NCBI GenBank assembly: GCA_027309085.1 | Contig: DAIDDL010000025.1 | Location: forward strand, 1 to 63,917 | Direction: 5' to 3' | Origin: Sulfobacillus sp. | Lineage (GTDB): Bacteria > Bacillota > Sulfobacillia > Sulfobacillales > Sulfobacillaceae | Length of the DNA: 63,917 nt | Part shown: positions 45,606 to 53,823 of the stretch, in pieces | Layout: each line of letters starts with the position of its first letter | Numbering within the stretch: position 1 is the stretch's first letter | Made by a program: the position numbers and the translations under genes | Notes under the pieces: model-generated | Told to the model about the DNA's origin: nothing | Database searches by the model: none | The model's input: only the letters and a program-made list of their open reading frames with translations

Positions 45606-46328
45606 TCAGGACTCCGGGGCGGTTTCTTCAAACCACCCTCCGGCCGTGCGCACCACGGCCGTCTTGTACATGTCAAGGCGGGACGCAAACTGCACATCAG
45701 CGCCGATTCCCTGGTCAATGAGAGTCCTCGCATGGCCAGATTGTGACACGCCTTCGTAAAGCCGGCCGCGCCAGTTGTCAAACAGGGCGCGGGCGATGAG
45801 GGCGCGGTCTGAGCAGGCTTCCTGGGGCCAGTGCCATGCAATGGCCCCAGCAGCCAGCACATCTTCCAGGGATACGTGGCCCTGGGTGCCGGCGCAGACA
45901 ATGAGACCTTGCCCGGATCCTTGTTGCTGTGCGGCTGCGGCAGCACGGGCATTGACCAGGGCGCCCAGGCCCTGCCACCGGGCTCCTTGTGCCCGTTCCA
46001 CGGCCTGGGTGCCGTTGGTGGTCGTCAGGACCACGCGGCGGCCTCTCACCACGTCAGGGGGGTAATCATAAGGAGAGTTGCCTGCGTCAAATCCTGGCAG
46101 CGGGCGGTTGTCACGCTCCCCGCCCAGAATGAGGGCTGGATCCTGTTCTTTCATCCGGTAGGCTCTTTCCACCTCTCCCACCGGCAGGACCGCCCGGGCG
46201 CCATTGGCCAGAATGGCCGCAATCGTCGTCGTGGCTCGCAGTGTGTCAATCACTATAACGGCTGTCTGGGTTAAATCCGGCAGGTCATCCTGCCACCGGT
46301 AAATCACATCAATCGAGCGGATAGGCAA
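45606..46328 (-). CDS. comB: 2-phosphosulfolactate phosphatase (ComB)
   Basis: Removes phosphate from 2-phosphosulfolactate to give sulfolactate. The 240-residue protein has the family blocks VIVIDTLRATTTIAAILANGA, LGGERDNRPLPGFDAGNSP and LTTTNGTQAVERA, and ICAGTQGHVSLEDVLAAGA-like sequence. The TTG at 46328 is the best start after AAGGAGG though spacing is short; no ATG fits. It overlaps comA by 20 bases. Confidence 0.88.
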   Translation of the reverse strand: MPIRSIDVIYRWQDDLPDLTQTAVIVIDTLRATTTIAAILANGARAVLPVGEVERAYRMKEQDPALILGGERDNRPLPGFDAGNSPYDYPPDVVRGRRVVLTTTNGTQAVERAQGARWQGLGALVNARAAAAAQQQGSGQGLIVCAGTQGHVSLEDVLAAGAIAWHWPQEACSDRALIARALFDNWRGRLYEGVSQSGHARTLIDQGIGADVQFASRLDMYKTAVVRTAGGWFEETAPES

Positions 46329-47193
46329 CTCCTCCTTCAATGCGCGGCCGCACCGGCTTGGGGCCGTTGGCGGGGGCACTGACTTGGCTTACCGTTAAAT
46401 AGTAATGGCGCAGGGTGTCTCCGCGCAATCCTACCCGCAGGGCTTCCAGCGCCAGCACATCCTGCGGCTGCACATTGCCTAGGTTGACATTGGGGCCAAA
46501 ACGCAAGATCAGTTCCTGCTGCTGGCTTTTCTGCGGCGCCTCCCACAGCACGCGGCTGGGGTCGGCGATGTGGGCCACCAGCTCCTGCAGCGCCTCTTCC
46601 AGAACATTGCCGCTGTCATCATAAATGACGACCCCCTCCCCGCTCTCCCGCCCTTCCACAATCACGGTGTCGGCGCCGGCATCGATGTCCTGGGCGACTT
46701 GCTGCCACAGGGGCGGCCCGCCGACCGCATCGCGCGAATCTTTTTTGCCGACCTCGCTGATGACGAGCCCGAATCCATAGGCGCGGGCCAGCTGGATGGT
46801 GGAGAACCGGGTCTCCTCATCCAGGTCAATCGTGCCGTCAGACACCTCGACGCCGGTAAATCCCAGTTCCCGGGCTCTGTCGAAATATTCCACAATGCGG
46901 CCCTGCAAGAGCGCCAGCTCCAAAAAAGTGCCGCCGGGAAAGATGTCGACGCCATAGGACTTGATCAGCTCAATTTTTTGCCGCAAGAGCCGTGTTTTAT
47001 AGAATGCGGAAGTGCCAAATGTCAATTTCACCTGATCCACATAATCGCTGGCCAATTCCATGAGGTCTCTGGTATCCGTCAGACCCAAGCCCTTATCGAT
47101 CACCATGGTGACGCCGCGCTGCCGCGGCTTTTCTGTCCGGTCCGGATGCGGAAAATCCAGGATGTCAAACCACGCTTTATCCTGTTTGCTCAT
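46309..47193 (-). CDS. comA: Phosphosulfolactate synthase (ComA)
   Basis: Adds sulfite to phosphoenolpyruvate to form phosphosulfolactate. The 294-residue TIM-barrel protein has FPHPDRTEKPRQRGVTMVIDKGLG (15-38), DYVDQVKLTFGTSAFY, GVDIFPGGTFLELAL, GFTGVEVSDGTIDL and VISEVGKKDS, all typical. The ATG at 47193 has GGGAGG. With comB it makes sulfolactate, a coenzyme M precursor in archaea and a spore compound in Bacillus, more likely here. Confidence 0.92.
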   Translation of the reverse strand: MSKQDKAWFDILDFPHPDRTEKPRQRGVTMVIDKGLGLTDTRDLMELASDYVDQVKLTFGTSAFYKTRLLRQKIELIKSYGVDIFPGGTFLELALLQGRIVEYFDRARELGFTGVEVSDGTIDLDEETRFSTIQLARAYGFGLVISEVGKKDSRDAVGGPPLWQQVAQDIDAGADTVIVEGRESGEGVVIYDDSGNVLEEALQELVAHIADPSRVLWEAPQKSQQQELILRFGPNVNLGNVQPQDVLALEALRVGLRGDTLRHYYLTVSQVSAPANGPKPVRPRIEGGVAYPLD

Positions 47194-47344
47194 GTGTCGG
47201 GCCTCCCATTTTGTTGTGCCGTTCCCTGCCACGATATTCACGGCAAAACCTGGAGGTGATTCAAATAATTTGATGTCATCCGCGGCCCCGAAAAAGGACA
47301 TCTTAAAAGATGCAGCATTGATTTGAGGAAATGGAGGCAGCGGC

Positions 47345-48685
47345 ATGATAAAGCGCGCTCAACACGGTAACAGTGAAGGAATGTCGAAGCAGCAGGACCT
47401 CAAGTCCCATAACGGGAAACTCTGGGTCTTGTCGACAGTCCCGTTTATTATGGTGCTCGGCAACTCCATGCTCATTCCGGTGTTGCCGAAAATGATGAAG
47501 GTCATGCACCTGACCCTGTTTCAGGTGGGCCTGCTGATCACCATCTTCTCGATTCCGGCCGGAATCATTATCCCCTTCGCAGGAGCCTTGTCGGACCACA
47601 TAGGCCGCCGGGTCATCATGACTCCCGCGCTTTTGGTGTACGGCATTGCCGGGCTGGGAGCCGGGATATCGGCCTGGGTGTTTCCCCACCCGTATGCCTG
47701 GATCATGGGATTCCGGCTGCTGCAGGGCATCGGCGCCGGCGGCACCTACCAGCTCGCCATGGCAGTGGCGGGCGACATGTTCCAGTCTGAAAAGCGGGCC
47801 GCCGCCTTGGGTACCCTGGAGGCCGCCAACGGGCTGGGCAAAGTGATTTCCCCTATTGCCGGGTCTGCTTTGGCCCTGATCATCTGGTTTGCGCCTTTTT
47901 TCGTGTACGGACTGCTATCGTTCCCGATAGCGGCCGGAATCTGGTTCTTGATCCGGGAGCCGAAGAACCAGACCGCTGCGGGCGGCATGGGAGAATATTG
48001 GCACGGGCTGGCCACCACCTTCAGAACCAAGTCCGCGTCCATCCTCACCACATTTTTGGGCGGTGCTGTGGTCTTGTTCGTGCTCTTTGGCGTGCTGAGC
48101 TACCTGGCGGATATTTTGGAAAAGAATTTTGGCTATGGCGAGTTCACCCGCGGGCTCATCATTGCCATACCTGTGCTGGCCTCAGCGGTGATGTCGTATG
48201 TCTCCGGCACCCTGCTCCAGAAAAGGCTGGCACAGTGGTCGCGGCCCATTGTGGTCATCGGGATGGGCCTCATTGCCGCCGCTATGGTGGTTGAGCCATT
48301 TTTTGCCACCACCAACCCCTATCTGGCCATCGGCGTGCTCGTCTTTCAGGGGATTGGGACAGGCAGCGTGCTGCCCTCCATCAATACCCTGGTGACCAGT
48401 GCGACCACCTCCAAAGAACGCGGGGTGGTGACCAGCCTGTATGGCAGTGTCAGATTTTTCGGGGTTGCCATGGGGCCCCCGATTTTTGCGATGGCCATGA
48501 CCCACCGCTACCTGACGTTTTGGGGAGCCGCCCTGCTGGCCGCTATCACGGCTGTGCTGTCGTGGTTTTTCATTAATGAGAAACTGATGCTGCCCAAAAA
48601 CATGCGGGGAGGGGGCGGGGGCAGCCCCAGCCCCGAGCGCGCCAATAGGGCGCCTGCGAAAAGATCCCGCGCCCCTGTGCGCTGA
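47345..48685 (+). CDS. MFS exporter
   Basis: A 446-residue transporter with about 12 membrane segments. GALSDHIGRRVIM is MFS motif A between helices 2 and 3; the GMSK- N-terminus and the basic C-terminal tail (SPSPERANRAPAKRSRAPVR, 20 residues) are cytoplasmic. The ATG follows GGAGGCAG. Divergent from comA and may share its regulatory region, which raises the possibility that it moves a sulfonate, but this is only positional. Confidence 0.85.
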   Translation: MIKRAQHGNSEGMSKQQDLKSHNGKLWVLSTVPFIMVLGNSMLIPVLPKMMKVMHLTLFQVGLLITIFSIPAGIIIPFAGALSDHIGRRVIMTPALLVYGIAGLGAGISAWVFPHPYAWIMGFRLLQGIGAGGTYQLAMAVAGDMFQSEKRAAALGTLEAANGLGKVISPIAGSALALIIWFAPFFVYGLLSFPIAAGIWFLIREPKNQTAAGGMGEYWHGLATTFRTKSASILTTFLGGAVVLFVLFGVLSYLADILEKNFGYGEFTRGLIIAIPVLASAVMSYVSGTLLQKRLAQWSRPIVVIGMGLIAAAMVVEPFFATTNPYLAIGVLVFQGIGTGSVLPSINTLVTSATTSKERGVVTSLYGSVRFFGVAMGPPIFAMAMTHRYLTFWGAALLAAITAVLSWFFINEKLMLPKNMRGGGGGSPSPERANRAPAKRSRAPVR

Positions 48686-48751
48686 GAAGATGATGCCATG
48701 ATTTTTTCTCGGGGATTGAAAAGATTCACAAGTGAGTTGCCAAAGGTTACC

Positions 48752-48781
48752 GGAGTAAAAAGCCCGTGGGGAGTCATACTA
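48752..48781 (+). promoter_or_regulatory. Candidate sigma-G promoter of the SASP gene
   Basis: CATACTA (48775-48781) matches the sigma-G -10 and GGAGTA (48752-48757) shares four of six -35 bases, with a 17-base gap. This fits forespore expression of the SASP that begins 33 bases downstream. Confidence 0.6.
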
Positions 48782-48813
48782 ACCTCACCACACAAACAAG
48801 GAGGTGAAAACAG

Positions 48814-49038
48814 ATGGCACGAGGAAGCAACACAGGCAACCGGGCTATGGTCCAGGGAGCGCAGAAAGCCCTTGACCAGTTCAAGTACGAAGTCGCTCAC
48901 GAACTGGGCGTGCAGGGTGTCGACGACGGCTACTGGGGTGAAGTGCCCGCGCGCCAATGCGGCGCGGTAGGCGGCCACATGGTGCGCAAAATGATTGAAA
49001 TGGCCGAGCAGAGCATGGCTGGGCGCACTAGCCGGTAA
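48814..49038 (+). CDS. Alpha/beta-type small acid-soluble spore protein
   Basis: A 74-residue SASP that coats spore DNA. It has QGAQKALDQFKYEVAHELGV followed by GGHMVRKMIEMAEQ, matching both conserved halves of the family. The GPR cleavage region around KYEVAHE is recognisable. A perfect AAGGAGGTGA precedes the ATG, and a terminator follows. The protease that degrades it, gpr, is 3.8 kb downstream. Confidence 0.92.
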   Translation: MARGSNTGNRAMVQGAQKALDQFKYEVAHELGVQGVDDGYWGEVPARQCGAVGGHMVRKMIEMAEQSMAGRTSR

Positions 49039-49062
49039 AATCCGGACTCTATCGTAGCAATT

Positions 49063-49093
49063 AAAAAATGGACGGGAACCCCGTCCATTTTTT
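49063..49093 (+). terminator. Terminator after the SASP gene
   Basis: A 14-pair A/T-flanked stem (49063-49076 with 49080-49093) and a three-base loop, the right arm ending in six T. A strong intrinsic terminator that may work on both strands. Confidence 0.93.
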
Positions 49094-49098
49094 CTCTA

Positions 49099-49129
49099 TA
49101 TGTTACGGTATAATAACATATCATGTTAT
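49099..49129 (+). promoter_or_regulatory. Overlapping palindromes at the ABC operon promoter
   Basis: TATGTTA and TAACATA form one inverted repeat around eight bases; ATAACAT and ATGTTAT form a second around three bases, sharing the middle arm. A TATAAT (-10) at 49109-49114 lies within them. They precede the binding-protein gene by 27 bases and are a likely operator, perhaps for the regulator encoded at the end of the operon. Confidence 0.65.
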
Positions 49130-49155
49130 GAAATAATGACATAGGAGAGTGGATC

Positions 49156-50127
49156 ATGCGCTACGGACTGCCGTCCATGGCTTCGATTGTTCTCGCAGGA
49201 CTCTTGGGAGGCTGCGGGCAGTCGGCCCAGACTCCTCCCGCTGCACCGGTTCACGTGGCCTACGCGGGCTCTCTGGAGCTGTTGAACAACCAGATTATTG
49301 GCCCGGCTTTTCAGCGTGGCACAGGGATTCCCTATCAGGGACAGGGTGGGGGGTCATTTGGCATTGCCCACGAAATCGCGGCTGGCAGCATTCCGGCCAA
49401 TGTGTTTGAAAGCATCGGCTATGCCCCCATTAAAATCCTCGAGCCCCGCCAGACGTCGTGGGCGCTGGAGATCGCAGCAAGTCCGCTGGTCATCGCATTC
49501 AGCCCCCATTCGCGCTACGCGGCCCAACTGGATCTCATCCGCGAAGGCCGCAAGCCTGTGCAGGATGTGTTTCAGATTATGGCCCAGCCAGGATTCAAGC
49601 TGGGACGCACCAACCCCAATACGGATCCCCAGGGACAAGCCTTTGTGATGATGGTCGAACTGGCCCAAAAACAATATCACCTGCCTGCGGGGACTGTGTC
49701 CCGCATATTGGGTCCCCTGACCAGCGGGCCCGAAATTTACACGGAAGAGGGGGTTCTGTCTCTGCTGCAGACCGGAGGGCTGGATGCCTCCAGCGCGTTT
49801 TTGTCTGAGGCCCAGGAACGGCATCTGGACTATATCCCCCTGCCCGCCTCCCTGAATTTTTCCAGTCCCGCTGAGGCCGGGGTTTACCAGTCGGCCCACC
49901 TCACTTTGTCCAGCGGCAGCGTTGTCACGGGGACTCCCCTGACGGTCGATGTTACCGCAGTGGGCCGCCGGGGAGCCAAAAACGCCGTGGCATTCATTGA
50001 GTTCCTGATTTCCCCGAAAGGCCAGGCGGCCTTCCAAAAGGCTGGCTACCAGGTGTTTGCACCCAAAGTGCTGGGCGCGGCCAAGAACATGCCGAGCCCC
50101 TTGCAGCACGCTCTGGCCCATGCTTAA
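49156..50127 (+). CDS. Tungstate/molybdate-type ABC substrate-binding lipoprotein
   Basis: A 323-residue lipoprotein: signal peptide ending LLGGC with lipidated Cys20, then a type II binding fold with VAYAGSLELLNN and GGGSFGIAHEIAAG, like the WtpA/ModA oxyanion-binding group. Downstream permease and ATPase confirm transport. Tungstate, molybdate or sulfate are candidates; binding residues do not let me choose. TAGGAGAG precedes the ATG. Confidence 0.85.
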   Translation: MRYGLPSMASIVLAGLLGGCGQSAQTPPAAPVHVAYAGSLELLNNQIIGPAFQRGTGIPYQGQGGGSFGIAHEIAAGSIPANVFESIGYAPIKILEPRQTSWALEIAASPLVIAFSPHSRYAAQLDLIREGRKPVQDVFQIMAQPGFKLGRTNPNTDPQGQAFVMMVELAQKQYHLPAGTVSRILGPLTSGPEIYTEEGVLSLLQTGGLDASSAFLSEAQERHLDYIPLPASLNFSSPAEAGVYQSAHLTLSSGSVVTGTPLTVDVTAVGRRGAKNAVAFIEFLISPKGQAAFQKAGYQVFAPKVLGAAKNMPSPLQHALAHA

Positions 50128-50878
50128 GCGCGCAGGTGGACTGATAACCGTCCTGACATTGGTCATGGCGGCGCTCCCTGTGCTAATCTTGCTCACTGAG
50201 GGGGCCAGGCACTTCCCTTCCGCTTTGCAATCGCCGGGGGCCTTGCGCTCCCTAGAGGTGACCGCCCTGTCCGGGGCGGTGTCCATGCTCGTTATTTTCG
50301 CAGTGGGCCTGCCTGCCGCCTACTGGCTCCGGTATGTGCCGTCGCCAGCGGTGAGGCGGGCGGCCGGGGTGATCCTGGTGCTGGCCCTGCTCATGCCGCC
50401 GCTGGTTCTGGGACTGGTTCTGGCCTATGTGCTGGCCCCGGCGACCTGGGCGGGACAGTGGCTCAACAGCGTGCATGCCGCCTCCAATAGCTTCTTTGCT
50501 CTGATACTCGCCGAGATCTACGAAGCCATGCCGTATTTTGTGCTCACGGCCTGGAGCGCGGTCAACGCAATTCCCCGGGCTTGGGAAGAAGATGCCTGGG
50601 CGCTCCACAAGACCCCCTGGCAGACTTTTCGATTTGTCTTGTGGCCAGCCTCGCGGCCGGGGTTGATTACGGCCACGGCCATGGCCTGGGCCCGGATTGT
50701 GGGAGCCTTCGGGGCGCCCGTGGTGGTCGCCTACCACCCTACGGCGCTGCCTGTGCAGATTTGGATAACGATTGAGGAGACCGGACTGCCCCAGGCGCTG
50801 TCTCTGGCGCTGTGGCTGGTCCTGATCGGCCTGCCGCTGCCGGGGCTTCTGACATGGCGGCAGGGGCGCACGCCATGA
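50120..50878 (+). CDS. Oxyanion ABC transporter permease
   Basis: A 252-residue membrane protein with six hydrophobic segments and the EAA loop (AWEEDAWALHKTPWQTFRFVLWPA-type, about 165-188) that contacts the ATPase. This fits ModB/WtpB permeases. The ATG overlaps the binding-protein stop by eight bases. Confidence 0.87.
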   Translation: MLKRAGGLITVLTLVMAALPVLILLTEGARHFPSALQSPGALRSLEVTALSGAVSMLVIFAVGLPAAYWLRYVPSPAVRRAAGVILVLALLMPPLVLGLVLAYVLAPATWAGQWLNSVHAASNSFFALILAEIYEAMPYFVLTAWSAVNAIPRAWEEDAWALHKTPWQTFRFVLWPASRPGLITATAMAWARIVGAFGAPVVVAYHPTALPVQIWITIEETGLPQALSLALWLVLIGLPLPGLLTWRQGRTP

Positions 50879-51813
50879 GCCTCAGAGCCCATTTCGGCCC
50901 CGGGGGGTTCCTGCAGGGAGAAGTGGACTGGCCCCGGGGAGTCCACGCCCTGATGGGCCCTTCCGGCAGCGGGAAGACCACTTTGCTGCGGCATCTGGCG
51001 GGATTAGGCGGGCCCGGGCCCGCCGTCACTCTGGACGGGAGCCGCTGGCAGGCGATCGCTTCAAAGCCCCTGCCCCCATACCGGAGGCCTGTCGCTTATG
51101 TGCCCCAGCATCCCAGTTTGGTGCCGTTCAAGACCATTGCCTCCCAAATTGCCTGGATTCAGCCAGGAAAAAGCTCGCTGGCTCCCCCTGTCCTTGATGT
51201 GAGCGCCCTGCTGTCCAGATTTCCCAAAGAACTGTCAGGAGGCCAGCAGCAGCAGGTCGCACTGGCACGGGCGTTGGCAGCTGACCAAACGGTGCTGCTG
51301 CTTGATGAATCGCTGTCGCAGGTTGACCAGAATCAGCGCCGGCGCATCATGCAGTGGCTCGGGCGCGCGCGGCCCGCGCCGTGGATTGTGTTTTCCACGC
51401 ACCAGCTGTCCGAAGCGCTGCAGTTCAGCGACACGGTGACGGTCATCCAGGAGGGCAAGATCTTTGCGGCCAAGACTCCCGACTTGCTGCTGCAAAGCCC
51501 AGACAACCCTGCCATGGCGAGGTTTCTAGGATACTGCGGAAGTTTCCCGGCGGGGGACGGCCGGCACATACTCATCCACCCCGCCCGGACTCTCATCGGG
51601 GCTTACCCCGGTCTTGGACTGGTGCTCGAAGCCGATGTGCACAGTCTTCCCGGTCCGGGTCCGCTCGAGAGGCGGTGGTCCGTCAAACGCCAGGGAAATA
51701 CCGTCTCCTGGCAGGGCGTGGCGGCGTCCCCCGTGGACCGTGCAAGGGCCATTACGCTCATCGCTGCCGCCACCGTCCCCTATTCTTTAGACAGTCAGGA
51801 GGAATGGCCTTGA
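50875..51813 (+). CDS. Oxyanion ABC transporter ATP-binding protein
   Basis: A 312-residue ATPase with Walker A GPSGSGKTT, Q-loop YVPQHPSLV, signature LSGGQQQQVALARAL, Walker B VLLLDES and switch His in STHQL. The C-terminal ~90 residues form an extra domain resembling the small regulatory (MOP/TOBE-like) domain of ModC-type proteins. Starts in an ATGA overlap with the permease. Confidence 0.9.
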   Translation: MSLRAHFGPGGFLQGEVDWPRGVHALMGPSGSGKTTLLRHLAGLGGPGPAVTLDGSRWQAIASKPLPPYRRPVAYVPQHPSLVPFKTIASQIAWIQPGKSSLAPPVLDVSALLSRFPKELSGGQQQQVALARALAADQTVLLLDESLSQVDQNQRRRIMQWLGRARPAPWIVFSTHQLSEALQFSDTVTVIQEGKIFAAKTPDLLLQSPDNPAMARFLGYCGSFPAGDGRHILIHPARTLIGAYPGLGLVLEADVHSLPGPGPLERRWSVKRQGNTVSWQGVAASPVDRARAITLIAAATVPYSLDSQEEWP

Positions 51814-52823
51814 CCATCGGCACGCTCATCCGCACCCACCGGCTGGAAAAGCACCTGACCCAGGCCCAGCTCGCCCAGCATCTCGGCGTCGCCCGCCAGA
51901 CCATTATTCATCTGGAGCAGGGCAAATTATCGCCGTCCTTCGAGCTTATGGCCCGCCTGCGCGAGCTGCTGGCCATCTCACTGGACGCGGCCGCCGAGAC
52001 CCTTGGGTCCCGGGAACCCGGGTGGCACTGGTGGCCGGGGAAGCCAGGCCATTCCGGACCCGTCGTCTCGGCGGTGATCCAGGGCCGCATGATTGTCGCG
52101 CCGGCACTGGAGACCCTGACCCGGGACTTCAGCAATGGCTGGTGGGACGAAAAAGCGGGGCAGATCCGATGGGTCGATTCACTGTCCCCCCTGACCCAGA
52201 TCTTCGTGGCGGGCTGCGATCCCTTTCTGCCCTGGCTTGCCCGCGCCTTTGGCGCAGCCGAGGCGCCCTACCGGGTCATCCCATTTTCTTTGTCGAGCAC
52301 CAAGGCTGTGGCTGCGCTGGAGGCGGGCTATGTCCACCTGGCTGGCAGCCACCTTTTTGACCCCCCCACGGGCCGCTACAATCAGCTGGCTGGCAGCGGG
52401 GGCCCGTGGGCCTATATTGGCTATCTGGACTGGGAGGAGGGGCGGGTGTTTCACCCGCGGACTGGGAAAAGCGGCGGATGGTTCCTGAGGGAGCCCGGCA
52501 GTGAAGCTTATGCGCTGTGGCGCCGGCAGGGGCTTGAGGGACGGCCCATCCGGCACTGGCCGTCCCACTTGCAACTCATTGAGGCCCTCGCTCGGCAAGA
52601 CGACGCTCAGGGAGTGTCCCTGGGCAGTTTGGCGGCCCTCTACGGGCTCCAGTTCGAGCCCTGGTCAGCGGAGTCTTATGAATGGGTGTGCGCGCCGGGG
52701 GATCTCGACACGCCGTGGCTCGACGCCTTCCTGCACGTCTTGCGCTCCAGCCCGCTCAGCCGGCAGCTCTCTCCCATCTTGCACCAGAGCCAGGCGCGCT
52801 GGGCCCAAGTCCGGCAGGACTAG
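51810..52823 (+). CDS. XRE-type regulator with binding-protein-like sensor domain
   Basis: A 337-residue regulator. Residues 1-65 are an XRE helix-turn-helix (LTQAQLAQHLGVARQTIIHLEQG); the rest resembles a periplasmic binding-protein-like ligand domain (IFVAGCDPFLPWLARAFG, AALEAGYVHLAGSHLFD, NQLAGSGGPW). Such one-component regulators sense the anion transported by the operon. The TTG start at 51810 is seven bases from AGGAGG and overlaps the ATPase stop as TTGA. It probably acts at 49099-49129. Confidence 0.82.
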   Translation: MTIGTLIRTHRLEKHLTQAQLAQHLGVARQTIIHLEQGKLSPSFELMARLRELLAISLDAAAETLGSREPGWHWWPGKPGHSGPVVSAVIQGRMIVAPALETLTRDFSNGWWDEKAGQIRWVDSLSPLTQIFVAGCDPFLPWLARAFGAAEAPYRVIPFSLSSTKAVAALEAGYVHLAGSHLFDPPTGRYNQLAGSGGPWAYIGYLDWEEGRVFHPRTGKSGGWFLREPGSEAYALWRRQGLEGRPIRHWPSHLQLIEALARQDDAQGVSLGSLAALYGLQFEPWSAESYEWVCAPGDLDTPWLDAFLHVLRSSPLSRQLSPILHQSQARWAQVRQD

Positions 52824-53785
52824 GCCCACTCACTGCGGTCGAGCCGGGGCTGCAGCGCGCGGTTGAGCGCCTCCGCGAGCACGTCGGCCATATCATTGAT
52901 CAGCAGGTCGATTTCTTTGGGAGTCACCATCAGCCCTCCCAGCCGGTCTCCCAGCACCTCTTCCATGAGGGCATTCTGGCTGGGCTCTCCCATTTCCTGC
53001 AGGATCTTGTAAAACTTGGCGTCATCGGCCAGCTGCTGCACCAGCATGTGGGTGGCTTCCTGGGCAATGCTCATCGCCTGCACCACGGTGCACACCCCGA
53101 TGGCTGTAACCGGCACCCCCACAGACTCGTGACTGAGCCCCTGCCTCTTGTTGCCCACCCCCGAACCCGGGTGAATCCCGGTGTCGGCAATTTGCACACT
53201 CCCCAGCAGCCGGTCCAAGCTGCGGGCGGCCAGGGCGTCCACGGCGATAACCAAATCCGGGTGGGCCTGGGCCACAATGCCCTTGATCATGTCCAGGGTT
53301 TCGATGCCGGTCGTACCCAGCACCCCCGGAGCCACCGCGGCCACCGGCCGCATCCGCTCCCGGACATCCTCGGGCACCAGTTCGCTCAGGTGGCGGGTCA
53401 CCAGAAGGCGCTCGACCACGCGGGGTCCCAAGGCATCGGGAGTCGCATTCCAGTTGCCCAGCCCCACCACCAGCACGCTTTTCGCCAAGTCCTCCGGAAT
53501 CAGCGTTTTCAGCTGGTCGGACAACACATCCACCAGGGCTGCCCTCACTCCTGCATCGCGGTCCTTAAAACCCGGAACGTCGAGCGTGATATAGTGTCCT
53601 TCGGGCTTCCCCATCAAGTGGGCCCCTTGGCTGTTGAAGATCTCGACCCGGGTGATTTCAATCTGCTGGTCGCCATCTTTTTCGACGCGCACGCCAGGCA
53701 CTTCTTCGTGGGCTTCTCCGCGGACAATGTCACGCGCTTCAATCGCCATATCCGTGACAACCCGAATGGGTTGAAAATCGGCCAT
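52820..53785 (-). CDS. gpr: Spore germination protease Gpr
   Basis: Cleaves SASPs during germination. The 321 residues have the A25-family core: VVTDMAIEARD near the N-terminus (zymogen cleavage region), VGLGNWNATPDALGPRVVERL, APGVLGTTGIET, AVDALAARSLDRL and GSGVGNKRQGLS. The ATG at 53785 follows a GGGGG site; an upstream in-frame ATG at 53827 would give a longer pro-segment. Its stop shares the palindrome CTAG with that of the preceding regulator. Confidence 0.94.
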   Translation of the reverse strand: MADFQPIRVVTDMAIEARDIVRGEAHEEVPGVRVEKDGDQQIEITRVEIFNSQGAHLMGKPEGHYITLDVPGFKDRDAGVRAALVDVLSDQLKTLIPEDLAKSVLVVGLGNWNATPDALGPRVVERLLVTRHLSELVPEDVRERMRPVAAVAPGVLGTTGIETLDMIKGIVAQAHPDLVIAVDALAARSLDRLLGSVQIADTGIHPGSGVGNKRQGLSHESVGVPVTAIGVCTVVQAMSIAQEATHMLVQQLADDAKFYKILQEMGEPSQNALMEEVLGDRLGGLMVTPKEIDLLINDMADVLAEALNRALQPRLDRSEWA

Positions 53786-53823
53786 AGGGCGCCCCCTCTC
53801 CTCGGGCATTAGACTGCACGCCC

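Noticed and set aside
52682-53812. A 376-residue plus-strand frame over gpr
   Set aside because: It is antisense to gpr, whose protease motifs are complete.
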